A DNA stretch of 64,000 bases from NCBI RefSeq assembly GCF_907163105.1, contig NZ_OU015321.1, positions 2,433,001-2,497,000 on the forward strand, read 5' to 3'. The notes under the pieces are model-generated. The model had not been told where the DNA came from and did not search any database. It was given only the letters and a program-made list of their open reading frames with translations. Source of the stretch: Cloacibacterium caeni. GTDB lineage: Bacteria; Bacteroidota; Bacteroidia; Flavobacteriales; Weeksellaceae. Below are positions 17,616-26,733 of the stretch, piece after piece. Each line of letters starts with the position of its first letter. The first letter of the stretch is position 1. The translations under genes and the position numbers were made by a program.

Positions 17616-17641
17616 TATAATTAAAAAAACAATTTTAGATA

Positions 17642-17706
17642 GCGTTCCTACGGAACGCCTTTTTTATGACGAAACATTACTACACATATTCGGTTCCTAC
17701 GGAACC
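17642..17706. repeat. Two REP-like hairpins with a shared TTCCTACGGAA core
   Basis: GCGTTCC-TAC-GGAACGC (17642-17658) and GGTTCC-TAC-GGAACC (17692-17706) are two near-identical hairpins 33 bases apart. The rest of 17616-17922 (307 bases) holds AT-rich spacer and a degenerate GTTCCGG at about 17753, with no gene. The first hairpin runs into T6 and may also terminate the pabBC transcript. Confidence 0.65.
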
Positions 17707-17922
17707 TTTTACGGTAAATTTTTATGTGAGTAAGATTAAAAGTTAAAAATAGTGTTCCGGATAGATTGCTCCAATTTATCGGTAAACGTAATGTTTTTAA
17801 ACTTTTTTTTGTTGTTATTAAAAAATAAGATTAAAAGATGATAAATCTTGAGTCTATTTTCAAACCTTACACAAGAATCTGCTTAATCAGCAAAATCAGC
17901 GAGAAAAATTTTTGAAAAATAT

Positions 17923-19590
17923 CTACTTCAAAAACTTAAAATATTCTTTCAAAACTTCTGCGTTTTGAATATCGGCTGTGTTGATTTCTAAAATTTTTGG
18001 CTTAGCTTCTGGCTTAAAGAAATTGTCTAGAACTCTTAGCAGCGTATCTTCGTCATCCACTTTAAAATATCCAAAACCGAAATGTTTGGCTAGATTTTCG
18101 CAGTTTTTCTGATGTTTGGTTGCGATAAATTCGTCTATTGCGTTAGAAGTGGTAGGTCCCGGAATAATTCTAAAAATATTTCCTTCACCGTTATTCATCA
18201 CGATAATTCTAGTGTACGGCGGAATGTAATTGTTCCAAAGTCCATTAATATCATAGAAAAATCCAAGTTCGCCAGAAATCAAAATTGTAGGATTTTCGTT
18301 CATCATCGCAAAACCCATGGCAGTAGAAGTAGAGCCGTCTATACCGCTGGTTCCACGGTTGCAATAAATGTTGTGATTTTGTGAATACGGGAACAATTCT
18401 GCATAGCGAATCGCCGAAGAATTAGAAATATGAATGTTATAATTGTTCGGAATTTTTTGTTCTAAAATTTGGAAAATTTTAAAATCTGAGAAATCTATTG
18501 TCTTGCAATATTCATCGTGTTTTGCATCTTTTTTATCACGAAGAACATCCCAAAGATTAAAATAAGCTGATGGTTCTAATTTGGCAAATTTCAACAACTG
18601 ACTGAAGAAAATCTCTGGTTTTGTTTTGATTTCTTGAGTCAAAGCAAAATAAGTGTTGGGTTGCCAAAATTCATCAATATGCCAGTGATTTTGAGGTTTT
18701 GCTTTTCTCAAAAATTCTTTCACTTTTTTAGAAACCACATTTTGCCCAATCGTAATGAGTAAATCTGGAGCGTAGCTTCTGAAATCTTCTTCGTTGAAAT
18801 TAAAAACATATCGGTCAATATGATTGAAAAACTTGTCGTGATAGAGGTTAGAATTCGCTTCTGTAAGCACAACCACCGAATGATTTTTCACGAATTGCGA
18901 CAATAAACTTTGGAGTTCAGGATTTTTGTCAAGCGTTCCTGCTAAAATCAAAATTCTTTTAGCCACATTAAATTCAGAAACTAGAGTAGAAGAAATCTCG
19001 AAATCTCTTTTCTGAATGGTTTTTTCAATGCTAGGAAAAACTGGCAATTCTGTAGCGTATTGGTATAAAGGTTCTGTAAGCGGAATATTGATATGAACCG
19101 GACCTTGTTTCTCAAAACACAATTCTATCGCTGTTTTTACGATTTTTAAGTTCTCTTCTTCTGCATTTTCTTTGTCGTCTTCCAAAAGCTGAAAATCTCC
19201 ATAAGAATGCTGTTGAAACAAATTTTTTTGACGAATGGTTTGTCCATCAAATAAATCTACAAAATCTGTAGGTCTGTCTGCGGTAAGTACCAAAAGTGGA
19301 ACGTTCTGATAAAACGCTTCTACCACAGCTGGATAATAATTGGTAGCTGCAGAACCAGAGGTACAAGAAATTGCTACTGGTTGTTTAAGCGATTTTGCCA
19401 TTCCCATCGCTACAAAAGCAGCGCTTCTTTCATCTATGATGCTGAAACATTCAAAAGAATCTAGCTCTGAAAAATGAATAGCAAGTGGAGCATTTCTGCT
19501 TCCTGGCGAAATTACCATTTTGTCTATTCCATATTGTTGAAGAACGTGTCCTAAAATCTGAATACTGCGTTTTGATGAGAATTGTTTCAT
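17923..19590 (-). CDS. menD: SEPHCHC synthase (menaquinone pathway)
   Basis: A 555-residue thiamine-diphosphate enzyme that joins isochorismate and 2-oxoglutarate in menaquinone synthesis. The N-terminal VISPGSRNAPLAIHF and SIIDERSAAF hold the MenD active-site Glu; TSGSAATNYYPAVVEA and the C-terminal RGTSGIDGSTSTAMG with ELGFFYDINGLWN form the cofactor site. Length is typical. Menaquinone is the respiratory quinone of Flavobacteriia. TACCTTTG on the minus strand at 19603-19596 may be the -7 box, giving a very short leader. Confidence 0.96.
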   Translation of the reverse strand: MKQFSSKRSIQILGHVLQQYGIDKMVISPGSRNAPLAIHFSELDSFECFSIIDERSAAFVAMGMAKSLKQPVAISCTSGSAATNYYPAVVEAFYQNVPLLVLTADRPTDFVDLFDGQTIRQKNLFQQHSYGDFQLLEDDKENAEEENLKIVKTAIELCFEKQGPVHINIPLTEPLYQYATELPVFPSIEKTIQKRDFEISSTLVSEFNVAKRILILAGTLDKNPELQSLLSQFVKNHSVVVLTEANSNLYHDKFFNHIDRYVFNFNEEDFRSYAPDLLITIGQNVVSKKVKEFLRKAKPQNHWHIDEFWQPNTYFALTQEIKTKPEIFFSQLLKFAKLEPSAYFNLWDVLRDKKDAKHDEYCKTIDFSDFKIFQILEQKIPNNYNIHISNSSAIRYAELFPYSQNHNIYCNRGTSGIDGSTSTAMGFAMMNENPTILISGELGFFYDINGLWNNYIPPYTRIIVMNNGEGNIFRIIPGPTTSNAIDEFIATKHQKNCENLAKHFGFGYFKVDDEDTLLRVLDNFFKPEAKPKILEINTADIQNAEVLKEYFKFLK

Positions 19591-19847
19591 AAATACAAAG
19601 GTATGAGATTTTTTGGAGTTTTTTAAATTTCAAAATAAGTTCGGGAGATGATATTTGATATGTCTCATTTTAATTTTCTCAAATTCTAGAAAGGAATATG
19701 ATTTTTAAAAATTATATAGAGTTTGCCGAAAAGTATGCCTTTTTTAACCAAAAAGACCACTGACTTGAGAAATTCTAGTGGAATAACTTTTATAAAATAT
19801 TGAGAATGAAATAAAAACAAAAAACCACCACATTACTGTGATGGTTT
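19591..19847. other. Gene-free interval before tRNA-Asn
   Basis: About 225 AT-rich bases with no convincing reading frame. The only structure seen is a weak CCACT...AGTGG pairing around 19758-19785, apart from the tRNA terminator near its right end. Confidence 0.5.
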
Positions 19848-19848
19848 T
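19815..19848 (-). terminator. Terminator of tRNA-Asn
   Basis: AAAACCACCAC (19821-19831) pairs with GTGATGGTTTT (19838-19848), one mismatch; the minus strand continues into T-rich sequence. Confidence 0.7.
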
Positions 19849-19924
19849 GGCGCCTTTTGCTGGGCTCGAACCAGCGACCCTCTGATTAACAGTCAGATGC
19901 TCTAACCGACTGAGCTAAAAAGGC
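19848..19924 (-). tRNA. tRNA-Asn (GTT)
   Basis: The minus strand folds into a full cloverleaf: acceptor GCCTTTT/AAAAGGC, D arm GCTC...GAGC, anticodon stem TCTGA/TCAGA with loop CTGTTAA giving anticodon GTT, and T arm GCTGG-TTCGAGC-CCAGC. The 3' CCA is encoded (TGG at 19848-19850 on the plus strand). It stands alone. Confidence 0.97.
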
Positions 19925-20001
19925 TACTCTTGTTGTTTTGAGTGGTGCAAATATAATACGTTTTTTCTATTTGCGCAAAATATTTTTTGAAAAAATTTAC
20001 A

Positions 20002-21345
20002 TTATTTTAAAAATGGTGAAATGATAAATTTGTAAATATCTGATCCAAAGATTAATAGCATTAATCCCATTAAAAAGATTACTCCAATCATTTGTGCATT
20101 TTCTAAAACTTTTTGAGGAACTGGTTTGCCTGTGATGAGTTCCCAAGTCGTAAATAAGGCGTGACCACCGTCTAATCCTGGAATTGGAAGTATGTTTAAA
20201 AATGCTAACCAAGCAGAAAACATAGCCGTAAAACTCCAAAAAGCAACCCAATCGATTTCTTTCGGCATCATTTTCACAATTGCAATCGGGCCTCCTACAT
20301 TTTTGTAGCCTTTGATTTTTTTGTTGAACATTAATTTAAACTGCTTAATCTGCATCGTAAGAGATTCTACAGTTCTCTCAAAACCTCTGCCAATTGCTGG
20401 TAAAAAGCTGTATTCTTGATTGGTTACTGTGTTGTTGAAAGCAGCTTCAGCTTCTTTAAAATCTGGTCTGAAGCCTATTTTTCCTTCTTTGTTTGTATTG
20501 AAAGTAAATCTTTTTAATTCATTATTTCTAAAAACATCTACAGTAATTGGTTGGTTTTTCTTTCCAGCTAATCCGTCCGTAAATTCATCAAAAAATCTAA
20601 TCGTTTTACCGTTAAGTGCTATAATTTTATCTCCTTTTTGAAACCCAGCTTTCTTTGCAGGGCCTTCTGCTAAAGAATCTACTACTGGCGCAAATCTGTT
20701 TTGTATATAAAGTTTAGCCGTTTTTGAACCTAAAATATGGGCAATTCCGTCTTCTTTTGGTGCGAAAGAAACTTCTTTACCGTTTCTAAGTACTGTGATT
20801 TCATTGGCAAGAAGCATATTAATCATAGAATTTTCCATTCTTACGGCAGGTTTTCCATCTATTTTTAAGATTTTGTCGCCGTTCATCAATCCCATTTTTG
20901 CCCCTTCTTCAGAAACCGCAATTCCATTCTCAAATTTTGCTAAATCATGGTATTTTTCGCCAACAGATAAATTCAATCCTGTGTAAATAGCCCAAGCTAA
21001 AATAAGATTCACGAAAATACCACCTAACATAATGATAAGTCTTTGCCAAGCTGGTTTGCTTCTGAATTCCCAAGGTTGAGCAGGTTGTTTCAGTTGTTCA
21101 GTATCCATACTTTCGTCTACCATTCCTGCGATTTTTACATAACCACCAAAGGGTAACCAGCCAATTCCGTATTCGGTTTCGCCAATTTTTTTCTTTGCCA
21201 AAGAAAACCATGGATCAAAGAATAAGTAGAATTTATCTACTCTACATTTAAACCATTTTGCAGGTAAAAAATGCCCTAATTCGTGTAGAATAACGAGAAT
21301 TGAAATACTTAATATAAACTGAAATATCTGCGTTGCTAATTCCAT
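20002..21345 (-). CDS. rseP: Site-2 protease RseP
   Basis: A 447-residue intramembrane zinc metalloprotease. The active-site HELGH is at residues 21-25 in the first helix; NILPIPGLDGGH near residue 390 provides the Asp ligand. Two PDZ domains lie between (MGLMNGDKILKIDGKPAV and KAGFQKGDKIIALNGK). RseP cuts anti-sigma factors and leftover signal peptides in the inner membrane. In Flavobacteriia it usually stands without the enterobacterial rseA system, as here. Length is typical. Confidence 0.95.
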   Translation of the reverse strand: MELATQIFQFILSISILVILHELGHFLPAKWFKCRVDKFYLFFDPWFSLAKKKIGETEYGIGWLPFGGYVKIAGMVDESMDTEQLKQPAQPWEFRSKPAWQRLIIMLGGIFVNLILAWAIYTGLNLSVGEKYHDLAKFENGIAVSEEGAKMGLMNGDKILKIDGKPAVRMENSMINMLLANEITVLRNGKEVSFAPKEDGIAHILGSKTAKLYIQNRFAPVVDSLAEGPAKKAGFQKGDKIIALNGKTIRFFDEFTDGLAGKKNQPITVDVFRNNELKRFTFNTNKEGKIGFRPDFKEAEAAFNNTVTNQEYSFLPAIGRGFERTVESLTMQIKQFKLMFNKKIKGYKNVGGPIAIVKMMPKEIDWVAFWSFTAMFSAWLAFLNILPIPGLDGGHALFTTWELITGKPVPQKVLENAQMIGVIFLMGLMLLIFGSDIYKFIISPFLK

Positions 21346-21410
21346 TAAATTTTAATTTTTTTAAAGTTATGCAAATGTAATAATTCTCTCTCACTAAAAC
21401 TGTACCAAAT

Positions 21411-21437
21411 AAAAAAAGACGCCAAAAAGCGTCTTTT
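21411..21437 (-). terminator. Terminator of the second DUF6646 gene
   Basis: AAAAGACGC (21414-21422) and GCGTCTTTT (21429-21437); minus-strand reading continues into T7. Confidence 0.8.
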
Positions 21438-21462
21438 CCATTAAATATTGTTGAATTTTTTA

Positions 21463-21903
21463 TTAGAAGTTAAATGATAAACCTATGCTACCATTGTTAC
21501 CAGCTTCTATAAATGCACCTACATTATTGTTGAAGAAATATCTTACACCTAAGTGTGCACCTAATCCGAATGTGTTTCCTAATAAACCTACATCTAAACC
21601 AGGATATAAATCCCATTTACTCGGCATATTAAGAGCGTCTTGAAGGTGGAAATTTACTCTACCAAAAACGAAAACGTTATTGTCTTCATTATTGTCTCTG
21701 TATCCATCAAAATAGAAATTTGCTCCTGCACCTAAAGAAACTACGTTAGAAAGTCCGTAGTCATACGTTGCTGTAACACCAGTTCCGTTTCCGTAACCGT
21801 TAAAACCAACTTGTAATTTTTGGTCGCCTTTACCTTGCCATGCTTGTGCAAATGCTAATTGTCCTGCGAACAACATTGTGCATGCTAATACTAATTTTTT
21901 CAT
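21463..21903 (-). CDS. DUF6646 family outer-membrane protein
   Basis: A 146-residue exported protein: signal peptide 1-19 (AFA-Q), then WQGKGDQKLQVGFNGYGNGTG, DLYPGLDVGLLGNTFGLGA and a terminal strand SIGLSFNF that suits beta-barrel insertion. It is a shorter paralogue of the protein at 5732-6238; the KGxGD opening and the PGL-GL-LGxRYFF core are shared. Function unknown. It has its own terminator ahead of rseP, so it is probably expressed alone. Confidence 0.75.
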   Translation of the reverse strand: MKKLVLACTMLFAGQLAFAQAWQGKGDQKLQVGFNGYGNGTGVTATYDYGLSNVVSLGAGANFYFDGYRDNNEDNNVFVFGRVNFHLQDALNMPSKWDLYPGLDVGLLGNTFGLGAHLGVRYFFNNNVGAFIEAGNNGSIGLSFNF

Positions 21904-21967
21904 AAGAATATTTATTTTTAAGTTTTATTTGAATTTCTGTTTTTCTAACGACAAATTTATAGTAATG

Positions 21968-22000
21968 TTGCCTAACGAAGAGACTTTTGTGGTAATTTTG
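21968..22000 (+). promoter_or_regulatory. Promoter of the omega-amidase gene
   Basis: TTG (21968-21970), 22 bases, TAATTTTG (21993-22000), fitting the Bacteroidota pattern; the ATG is 35 bases on. Confidence 0.4.
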
Positions 22001-22034
22001 TAAAACATTTTAAAAATTCTGAAACCTAAGCATT

Positions 22035-22790
22035 ATGAAAATCATCGGTTTAAGTCAAAATATTATTTGGAAAGAAAAATATGAAAATTTTCTTTTGATA
22101 GAAGAAAAATTTAAAGATTTAGAAGCAGATTTGTTTTTGCTTCCAGAGATGTTTACCACTGGTTTCTACATGAAAGCTCAGGAAGTTGCAGATGAAGAAG
22201 AACAAGCATTGTCTTGGATGAAGAATTTTGCCAAAACTAAAAATGCTGCAATTGGAGGAAGCGTTTCTGTGAAGGATAATGACAAGTTCTATAACCGATT
22301 TTATTTTGTAAAACCAGACGGAACTTACCATCAATACGATAAAAGACATCTCTTTTCTTACACAGGTGAAGATAAAGTGTACACTGCTGGAACAGAAAGA
22401 GTAGTGGTGGAATACTTAGGATTCAGGTTTTTATTACAAGTTTGTTTTGATGCAAGATTTCCAGTTTTTGCGAGAAACAGAAAAGATTATGATGTCATTC
22501 TAAATGTCGCAAATTGGCCAGAAACCAGAGTTCTGGCGTGGGAAACATTAAATAGAGCAAGAGCAATCGAAAATCAAGCCTATGTTTTTGCCCTAAATAG
22601 AACTGGCGAAGACGGAAATAACTTAAAATATCAAGAGAGTAGCCATTGTTTTTTTGCAGATGGAACAGATGTTTCTACTAAAAATGGAGATTTAATCTTT
22701 GCAGAATTAGATTTGCATAAATTAGAAGCTTTCAGAAAAGAGTTTCCTTTTTTAAATGATGCAGATGACTTTAAAATAGGAGAGTTTTAG
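22035..22790 (+). CDS. Omega-amidase, nitrilase superfamily
   Basis: A 251-residue carbon-nitrogen hydrolase with the Glu-Lys-Cys triad: Glu38 in LFLLPEMFTTGF, Lys103 in YDKRHLFSYTGE and Cys137 in LQVCFDARFPVF. LPEMFTTGF and DKRHLF are typical of the YafV/NIT2 branch that hydrolyses alpha-ketoglutaramate and similar omega-amides, the repair or salvage products of glutamine transamination. NVANWPETR and the WETLNRARAIENQ segment complete the family pattern. It stands alone. Confidence 0.9.
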   Translation: MKIIGLSQNIIWKEKYENFLLIEEKFKDLEADLFLLPEMFTTGFYMKAQEVADEEEQALSWMKNFAKTKNAAIGGSVSVKDNDKFYNRFYFVKPDGTYHQYDKRHLFSYTGEDKVYTAGTERVVVEYLGFRFLLQVCFDARFPVFARNRKDYDVILNVANWPETRVLAWETLNRARAIENQAYVFALNRTGEDGNNLKYQESSHCFFADGTDVSTKNGDLIFAELDLHKLEAFRKEFPFLNDADDFKIGEF

Positions 22791-22834
22791 AATATTACAG
22801 ATAAATTTTTCTCTACAACTCTACCATTCTATAG

Positions 22835-23248
22835 CTAGTTTGTATGGTCTGAAATAATTTTCCAGCCGTCATTAAATTTCTGGAAAACCAAGGTGTAAAT
22901 TCCATTAGGAGTGTCATTAGCACGGATAAGTTTCCACTTTCCGAAAACATAAGCATGTTTTTTACCTAGCATTTTCACTTGAATGTCAGAAAATTCTAGA
23001 ATGCCCATCATTTCTTTGTTGGGATAAGTTTTTTTGTAATTGTCTAGTGTTTTTTGCCAACCGTAAGTTGGTCCTTTTGAACCGATAAAAAGAAGTGAAT
23101 CATCTTTCCAATATCCTTTAATAAAATTTTCGATATCGCCATTATTCCAAGCGGTTTGTTGTGTATGCAAAACTTTCAAAATGTCTTTTTCTTGTGAGAA
23201 AAAGATGCCGAAACTTGATAACAAAATAATTGTAAAAAGATTTTTCAT
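22835..23248 (-). CDS. Secreted SnoaL/DUF4440-like protein
   Basis: A 137-residue protein with a signal peptide (1-18, GIFFS-Q) and an NTF2-like fold: VLHTQQTAWNNGDIENFI, YWKDDSLLFIG and a C-terminal GWKIISDHTN. DUF4440 proteins of this type include ketosteroid-isomerase-like domains without a fixed catalytic role. Start at 23248 is chosen because it begins the signal peptide MKNLFTIILL; a longer frame lacks one. Function unknown. Confidence 0.8.
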   Translation of the reverse strand: MKNLFTIILLSSFGIFFSQEKDILKVLHTQQTAWNNGDIENFIKGYWKDDSLLFIGSKGPTYGWQKTLDNYKKTYPNKEMMGILEFSDIQVKMLGKKHAYVFGKWKLIRANDTPNGIYTLVFQKFNDGWKIISDHTN

Positions 23249-23443
23249 ATGAAAATATTTATTTTTTTCAAAGGTCATATGCAATCGCTGGCTCAAAAGC
23301 TTGCTCGAACTTAATGAAGTTAATTATCAATGAATATTGGTGTTTTTTTATTCATTGCGATTTCATAATTCATTAACTTTGGGTAAAAGTAACAAAAGTT
23401 ACGCTCAGTCAAGCATTAAATTCACAAATTTGAAAAAACAATT

Positions 23444-24022
23444 ATGAAAACAAGAATTTACTTAACGCTCGCAGTTTCAGGAATATTTTTGGTTCAATGT
23501 TCCAAAGAAACGGGAAATAAAGGTGTTTTGCCCAAGGAAATTATTCCGCAAAAACAATTAACGAAGGCTGATTTTAAAAAAATCGCCGAAGAAACCAAAA
23601 AGAATTTGGTGACCAATCTTACGCAGAAAATTTCTGAAAAAGGAGCTGAAAATGCTTTAGAATTTTGTAATGTAAACGCCATTCCGCTTACCAAACAGTT
23701 GGAAGACCAGCATAATGTGATGATAAAAAGAGTTTCTGATAAAAATAGAAATCCTGATAACGCAGCAAATGCTGCTGAATTGAAAATTATAGAACAGTTC
23801 AAAGCACAATTGGCCAAAAAAGAAGAACTAAAAGCAACGATGGAAAACGGAGTTTTTTATGCGCCAATTACCACTAATAATATGTGTTTACAATGTCATG
23901 GCTCCGAAAAAGATATAAAACCTGAAACCTTAGCGAAAATAAAATCACTCTATCCTAATGATAAAGCAATTGGGTATCAAGAGAATGAAATGCGAGGTTT
24001 GATGGTAATTAAACCGAACTAA
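23444..24022 (+). CDS. DUF3365 (Tll0287-like) haem-binding lipoprotein
   Basis: A 192-residue lipoprotein (FLVQC-SKE) with a DUF3365 domain. MCLQCHGSEKDI supplies the CxxCH c-type haem site, preceded by FYAPITTNNMC. Structural work on Tll0287 shows a PAS-like haem fold, and the family is thought to sense redox state or gases in the periplasm. No kinase or cyclase domain is fused here, so it may be a free electron carrier or sensor. TAACTTTG near 23382 may be a -7 box. Confidence 0.85.
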   Translation: MKTRIYLTLAVSGIFLVQCSKETGNKGVLPKEIIPQKQLTKADFKKIAEETKKNLVTNLTQKISEKGAENALEFCNVNAIPLTKQLEDQHNVMIKRVSDKNRNPDNAANAAELKIIEQFKAQLAKKEELKATMENGVFYAPITTNNMCLQCHGSEKDIKPETLAKIKSLYPNDKAIGYQENEMRGLMVIKPN

Positions 24023-24042
24023 ATGAAGTGTTTCCATATAAA

Positions 24043-24077
24043 GAAAGTCGGCTTCAGAATTTCTGAAACCGACTTTT
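24043..24077. terminator. Terminator between the DUF3365 and DUF4476 genes
   Basis: AAAGTCGGCTTCAGA pairs with TCTGAAACCGACTTT with one mismatch, then T5 on the plus side. The two genes converge here. Confidence 0.75.
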
Positions 24078-24101
24078 TGTATATATGAATGAATGATTGG
24101 G

Positions 24102-25007
24102 TTATCTTTGGTTTTGAACAAATTTGTTCAATTCTCTGGCGTAACTTTCGAAGTCAAAGGTGTCGTATAATTCGAAATAATTTCTTTTGTCTACACAATT
24201 TCTATAAGCCATCTTTGCAAATTCTAATCTGTTTTTATCAAAACTAAACTCTTTCATCACCGCTTTGATTTGTCTTGTGTTAAAATCAGTTCTATTGAGT
24301 TGGCTTTTTAAGAAATCTAATCTTCTGTCATCAAAACTTTGTTTTTTCAGCATTTGTAAGAAAGAAGAGAATTCTCTGTCACTCATTACATTTCCGTAAG
24401 TATCTCCGTATCCGTAATCGTTTTGATAATCATCATAAGGATCCCAAGAGTTTCCGTTTCCATTACCGTAAGGACTGTTCCAAGTGTCATTCCATACATT
24501 TCCGTAGTTGTTTCTTAGGTTGTAAGTTCCTAAAAGATATAAACCTTGATGTGTAAAATAGTCTAAAACCAATCTGGTGTTGTTTTTAATGTTGATTCTA
24601 GTTCTGTACACTAGGAAATTTCTTTCATAGATAGAAATAACGTTGTTTCCTGGCATCAAGTCAAAAAATCTAAATTTACCTGACGCGTTAGAAATTTTTT
24701 GGTCGCCAATTTCTATGCTAAAGTAACCTTGCTCTGGAATTCTTAAGAAAACTTCGGCGTAACCATAAGCGTAGTTTTGGTTCCAATTATAATTAGGTCT
24801 TGACTTTTCTGTAGAATTTCTAAAACCATTATCGTTTCTAAAAACTGAAGATTTATCTTGAGAATTATTTCTGCCAAAAGCTTCATTTTTTGCAGAAGTT
24901 TCGGTTTTGCTCGCTTCGTTTTTTAATAATTCTCCGGCTTTTCCTGCTTCTTGTGCACTAAATCCTAGTGCGATGAATGCGGCTAATAAAAAATAAAATT
25001 TTCTCAT
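24102..25007 (-). CDS. DUF4476 protein
   Basis: A 301-residue exported protein with a signal peptide (about 1-18), an Asn/Ser-rich disordered stretch, a beta region (AEVFLRIPEQGYFSIEIGDQ, then RFFDLMPGNNVISIY) and the C-terminal DUF4476 helix bundle (VMSDREFSSFLQMLKKQSF ... FDFESYARELNKFV). A Gly/Asn/Tyr-rich linker, about residues 165-205, joins the two. Family function is unknown; the build suggests an envelope or surface protein. Confidence 0.8.
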   Translation of the reverse strand: MRKFYFLLAAFIALGFSAQEAGKAGELLKNEASKTETSAKNEAFGRNNSQDKSSVFRNDNGFRNSTEKSRPNYNWNQNYAYGYAEVFLRIPEQGYFSIEIGDQKISNASGKFRFFDLMPGNNVISIYERNFLVYRTRINIKNNTRLVLDYFTHQGLYLLGTYNLRNNYGNVWNDTWNSPYGNGNGNSWDPYDDYQNDYGYGDTYGNVMSDREFSSFLQMLKKQSFDDRRLDFLKSQLNRTDFNTRQIKAVMKEFSFDKNRLEFAKMAYRNCVDKRNYFELYDTFDFESYARELNKFVQNQR

Positions 25008-25290
25008 ATTATATTTATTTAAATAAGTTTTTCTTGGCTGCTTCTAAAGTCTTGCCTCGAAAAACTTAGGGTTGCTGTTATGAGATATTCTATTTCCGTG
25101 CCAAAGTCAGAAAACGCTTTCTGGAAAGGGTTTATAAAGGAAAAACGCAACAAAATTTTATGATTTTAGTTGCGTTTTTTATAAAAAATATGAAAAGTTT
25201 TGCGTTTGTTCTGAGTGTAATTTTACAATACAAAGGTATGCTAAGAATTGCAATAAATTCTTGTAAAAAATCTTCGAGAAATGGTAATTT
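25008..25290. other. Gene-free interval with the araC-side terminator
   Basis: No convincing gene. AAAAACGCAAC (25141-25151) and GTTGCGTTTTT (25169-25179) form a hairpin with a 17-base loop that can terminate the minus-strand AraC gene. The remainder is AT-rich leader for the DUF4476 gene, without a clear promoter. Confidence 0.6.
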
Positions 25291-26172
25291 TTATTTATTA
25301 AGATGTTGTCTGAATTCAGAAGGCGAAATCTTAGCGTGTGTTTTGAAAAACTTGGTAAAATACGAATTGTCTTCAAAGCCTAATTGAAAAGAAATTTGAG
25401 AAATGCTTAATTCTGAGTTGATAAGCAATCTTTTGGCTTCTAAAATAATCCTATTTCTAATGATTTCTCCAGCCTTTTTGCCTGCAAAAGTTCTACATAC
25501 GAAATTGAGGTAATTTGCAGTAATCGCGAGCTTGTCTGCATAAAATTTGGGATAATGTTCAGCGGTATAGTTTTCTTCTACCAGCTTTTGGAATTTATTA
25601 ATTAAAATTCTTTGATTGGTAATATTTATGTTTTCGTCTGTATTTTCTTCGTCGTTTAAAATGAAGTAAAACAATTCGAGAAGATAAATTCTGATTAAAT
25701 CTTCGGATTTTCTTTTTTGTTGTTTGTATTCGAAATTAATTTTGTCAAAAATTTCTTTGAGTTCTTCAGCTTTGTCTTTTTTGATTTGATAAGAAGTGAA
25801 GTTTCCATTAATTCTGAAAAATGGCAATTTATCTATACAATGAGATTTTGCGAGAAATGAAGTAAAAAATTCTGCATTGAAATTAATCAAATAACCTTTG
25901 GTCACTTGTTTTTTGAAATTCAAATCATGTACTTGTCCCGCAGAAATAAAATAAATGATGGGCGAATCTATAGAATAATCTTCGAAATCTATTTTATGAA
26001 TTCCAGCGCCTTCTTCTACGTACAGAATCTGGTGAAAAGTGTGACGATGAGGTTTTTCTGGAATAAAACTTTTTTCTGTCAATAAATCTTGCAATTCATG
26101 AACTACGATTTCACTTTCTGAATTTTCAGTAGAAATTAAATCGCAAGCGCTATAAACAGGAAAATTACTCAT
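25291..26172 (-). CDS. AraC family regulator
   Basis: A 293-residue regulator: N-terminal cupin-type sensor (HRHTFHQILYVEEGAGIHKID) and a C-terminal double helix-turn-helix (LAITANYLNFVCRTFAG, then ISQISFQLGFEDNSYFTKFF and SPSEFRQHL). It begins eight bases after the thioredoxin gene on the same strand, so it probably belongs to the end of the sulfur island and may regulate it. Ligand unknown. Confidence 0.9.
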   Translation of the reverse strand: MSNFPVYSACDLISTENSESEIVVHELQDLLTEKSFIPEKPHRHTFHQILYVEEGAGIHKIDFEDYSIDSPIIYFISAGQVHDLNFKKQVTKGYLINFNAEFFTSFLAKSHCIDKLPFFRINGNFTSYQIKKDKAEELKEIFDKINFEYKQQKRKSEDLIRIYLLELFYFILNDEENTDENINITNQRILINKFQKLVEENYTAEHYPKFYADKLAITANYLNFVCRTFAGKKAGEIIRNRIILEAKRLLINSELSISQISFQLGFEDNSYFTKFFKTHAKISPSEFRQHLNK

Positions 26173-26180
26173 AAATGAGA

Positions 26181-26480
26181 TTATTTGTGTTGATTGATGA
26201 GATTCACCAAGGTATTTACATCATGTACGCCACTTTCTCTCCAAAGCATTTCACCTTTTTTGAAAAGAGCAAGGGTAGGAACGCCTCTCACGTTATATTG
26301 AGCCGCAATATCAGGATATTGGTCTACATCTATTTTTATAATTCTGGCATTATCTCCTACTTGTTCTTTTACAGTGACTAATACAGAAGATTGTACTCTG
26401 CATGGTTGACACCACACTGCAAAAAAGTCTATTAACACTGGTTTTTCAGAACTGATGATTTCTTGAAATTTTTGTGACAT
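26181..26480 (-). CDS. Thioredoxin
   Basis: A 99-residue thioredoxin fold with VLIDFFAVWCQPCRVQ; the active site is WCQPC rather than the usual WCGPC, a change that alters redox potential in other thioredoxins. NVRGVPTLALFKKGE holds the cis-Pro. No signal peptide, so cytoplasmic. In the sulfur island it could reduce rhodanese-bound persulfide. TAAATTTG on the minus strand (26515-26508) suggests a local promoter for this gene and araC. Confidence 0.92.
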   Translation of the reverse strand: MSQKFQEIISSEKPVLIDFFAVWCQPCRVQSSVLVTVKEQVGDNARIIKIDVDQYPDIAAQYNVRGVPTLALFKKGEMLWRESGVHDVNTLVNLINQHK

Positions 26481-26534
26481 ATCTCTTTGTTTTATAAAAA
26501 GTTAAAACAAATTTACTAAAAAAAGACAGAGAAA

Positions 26535-26732
26535 CTATGGTAGGTTTTTATGATTTGTGACAGTACAATTTCCTGAAGCGCAACCAAATTTAAAAACAGA
26601 CATGGCAACAAAATACAACCCAAATGGAATGAGAATCCACATTTTATCCATTACAGATTGTGCTACAATCCATATTCCGCCAATCAAATAGACGATTCTT
26701 CTCAAATTCCAATCACTAAAGAAATTTCTCAT
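26535..26732 (-). CDS. Small DUF2892-like membrane protein
   Basis: A 65-residue protein with two helices (IVYLIGGIWIVAQSVM and WILIPFGLYFVAMSVF) and a C-terminal FGCASGNC, two Cys four residues apart. The build resembles DUF2892 proteins that accompany rhodaneses. It lies one base from the rhodanese gene. The Cys pair after the second helix recalls the next small membrane proteins of the island. Function unknown. Confidence 0.7.
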   Translation of the reverse strand: MRNFFSDWNLRRIVYLIGGIWIVAQSVMDKMWILIPFGLYFVAMSVFKFGCASGNCTVTNHKNLP

Positions 26733-26733
26733 T

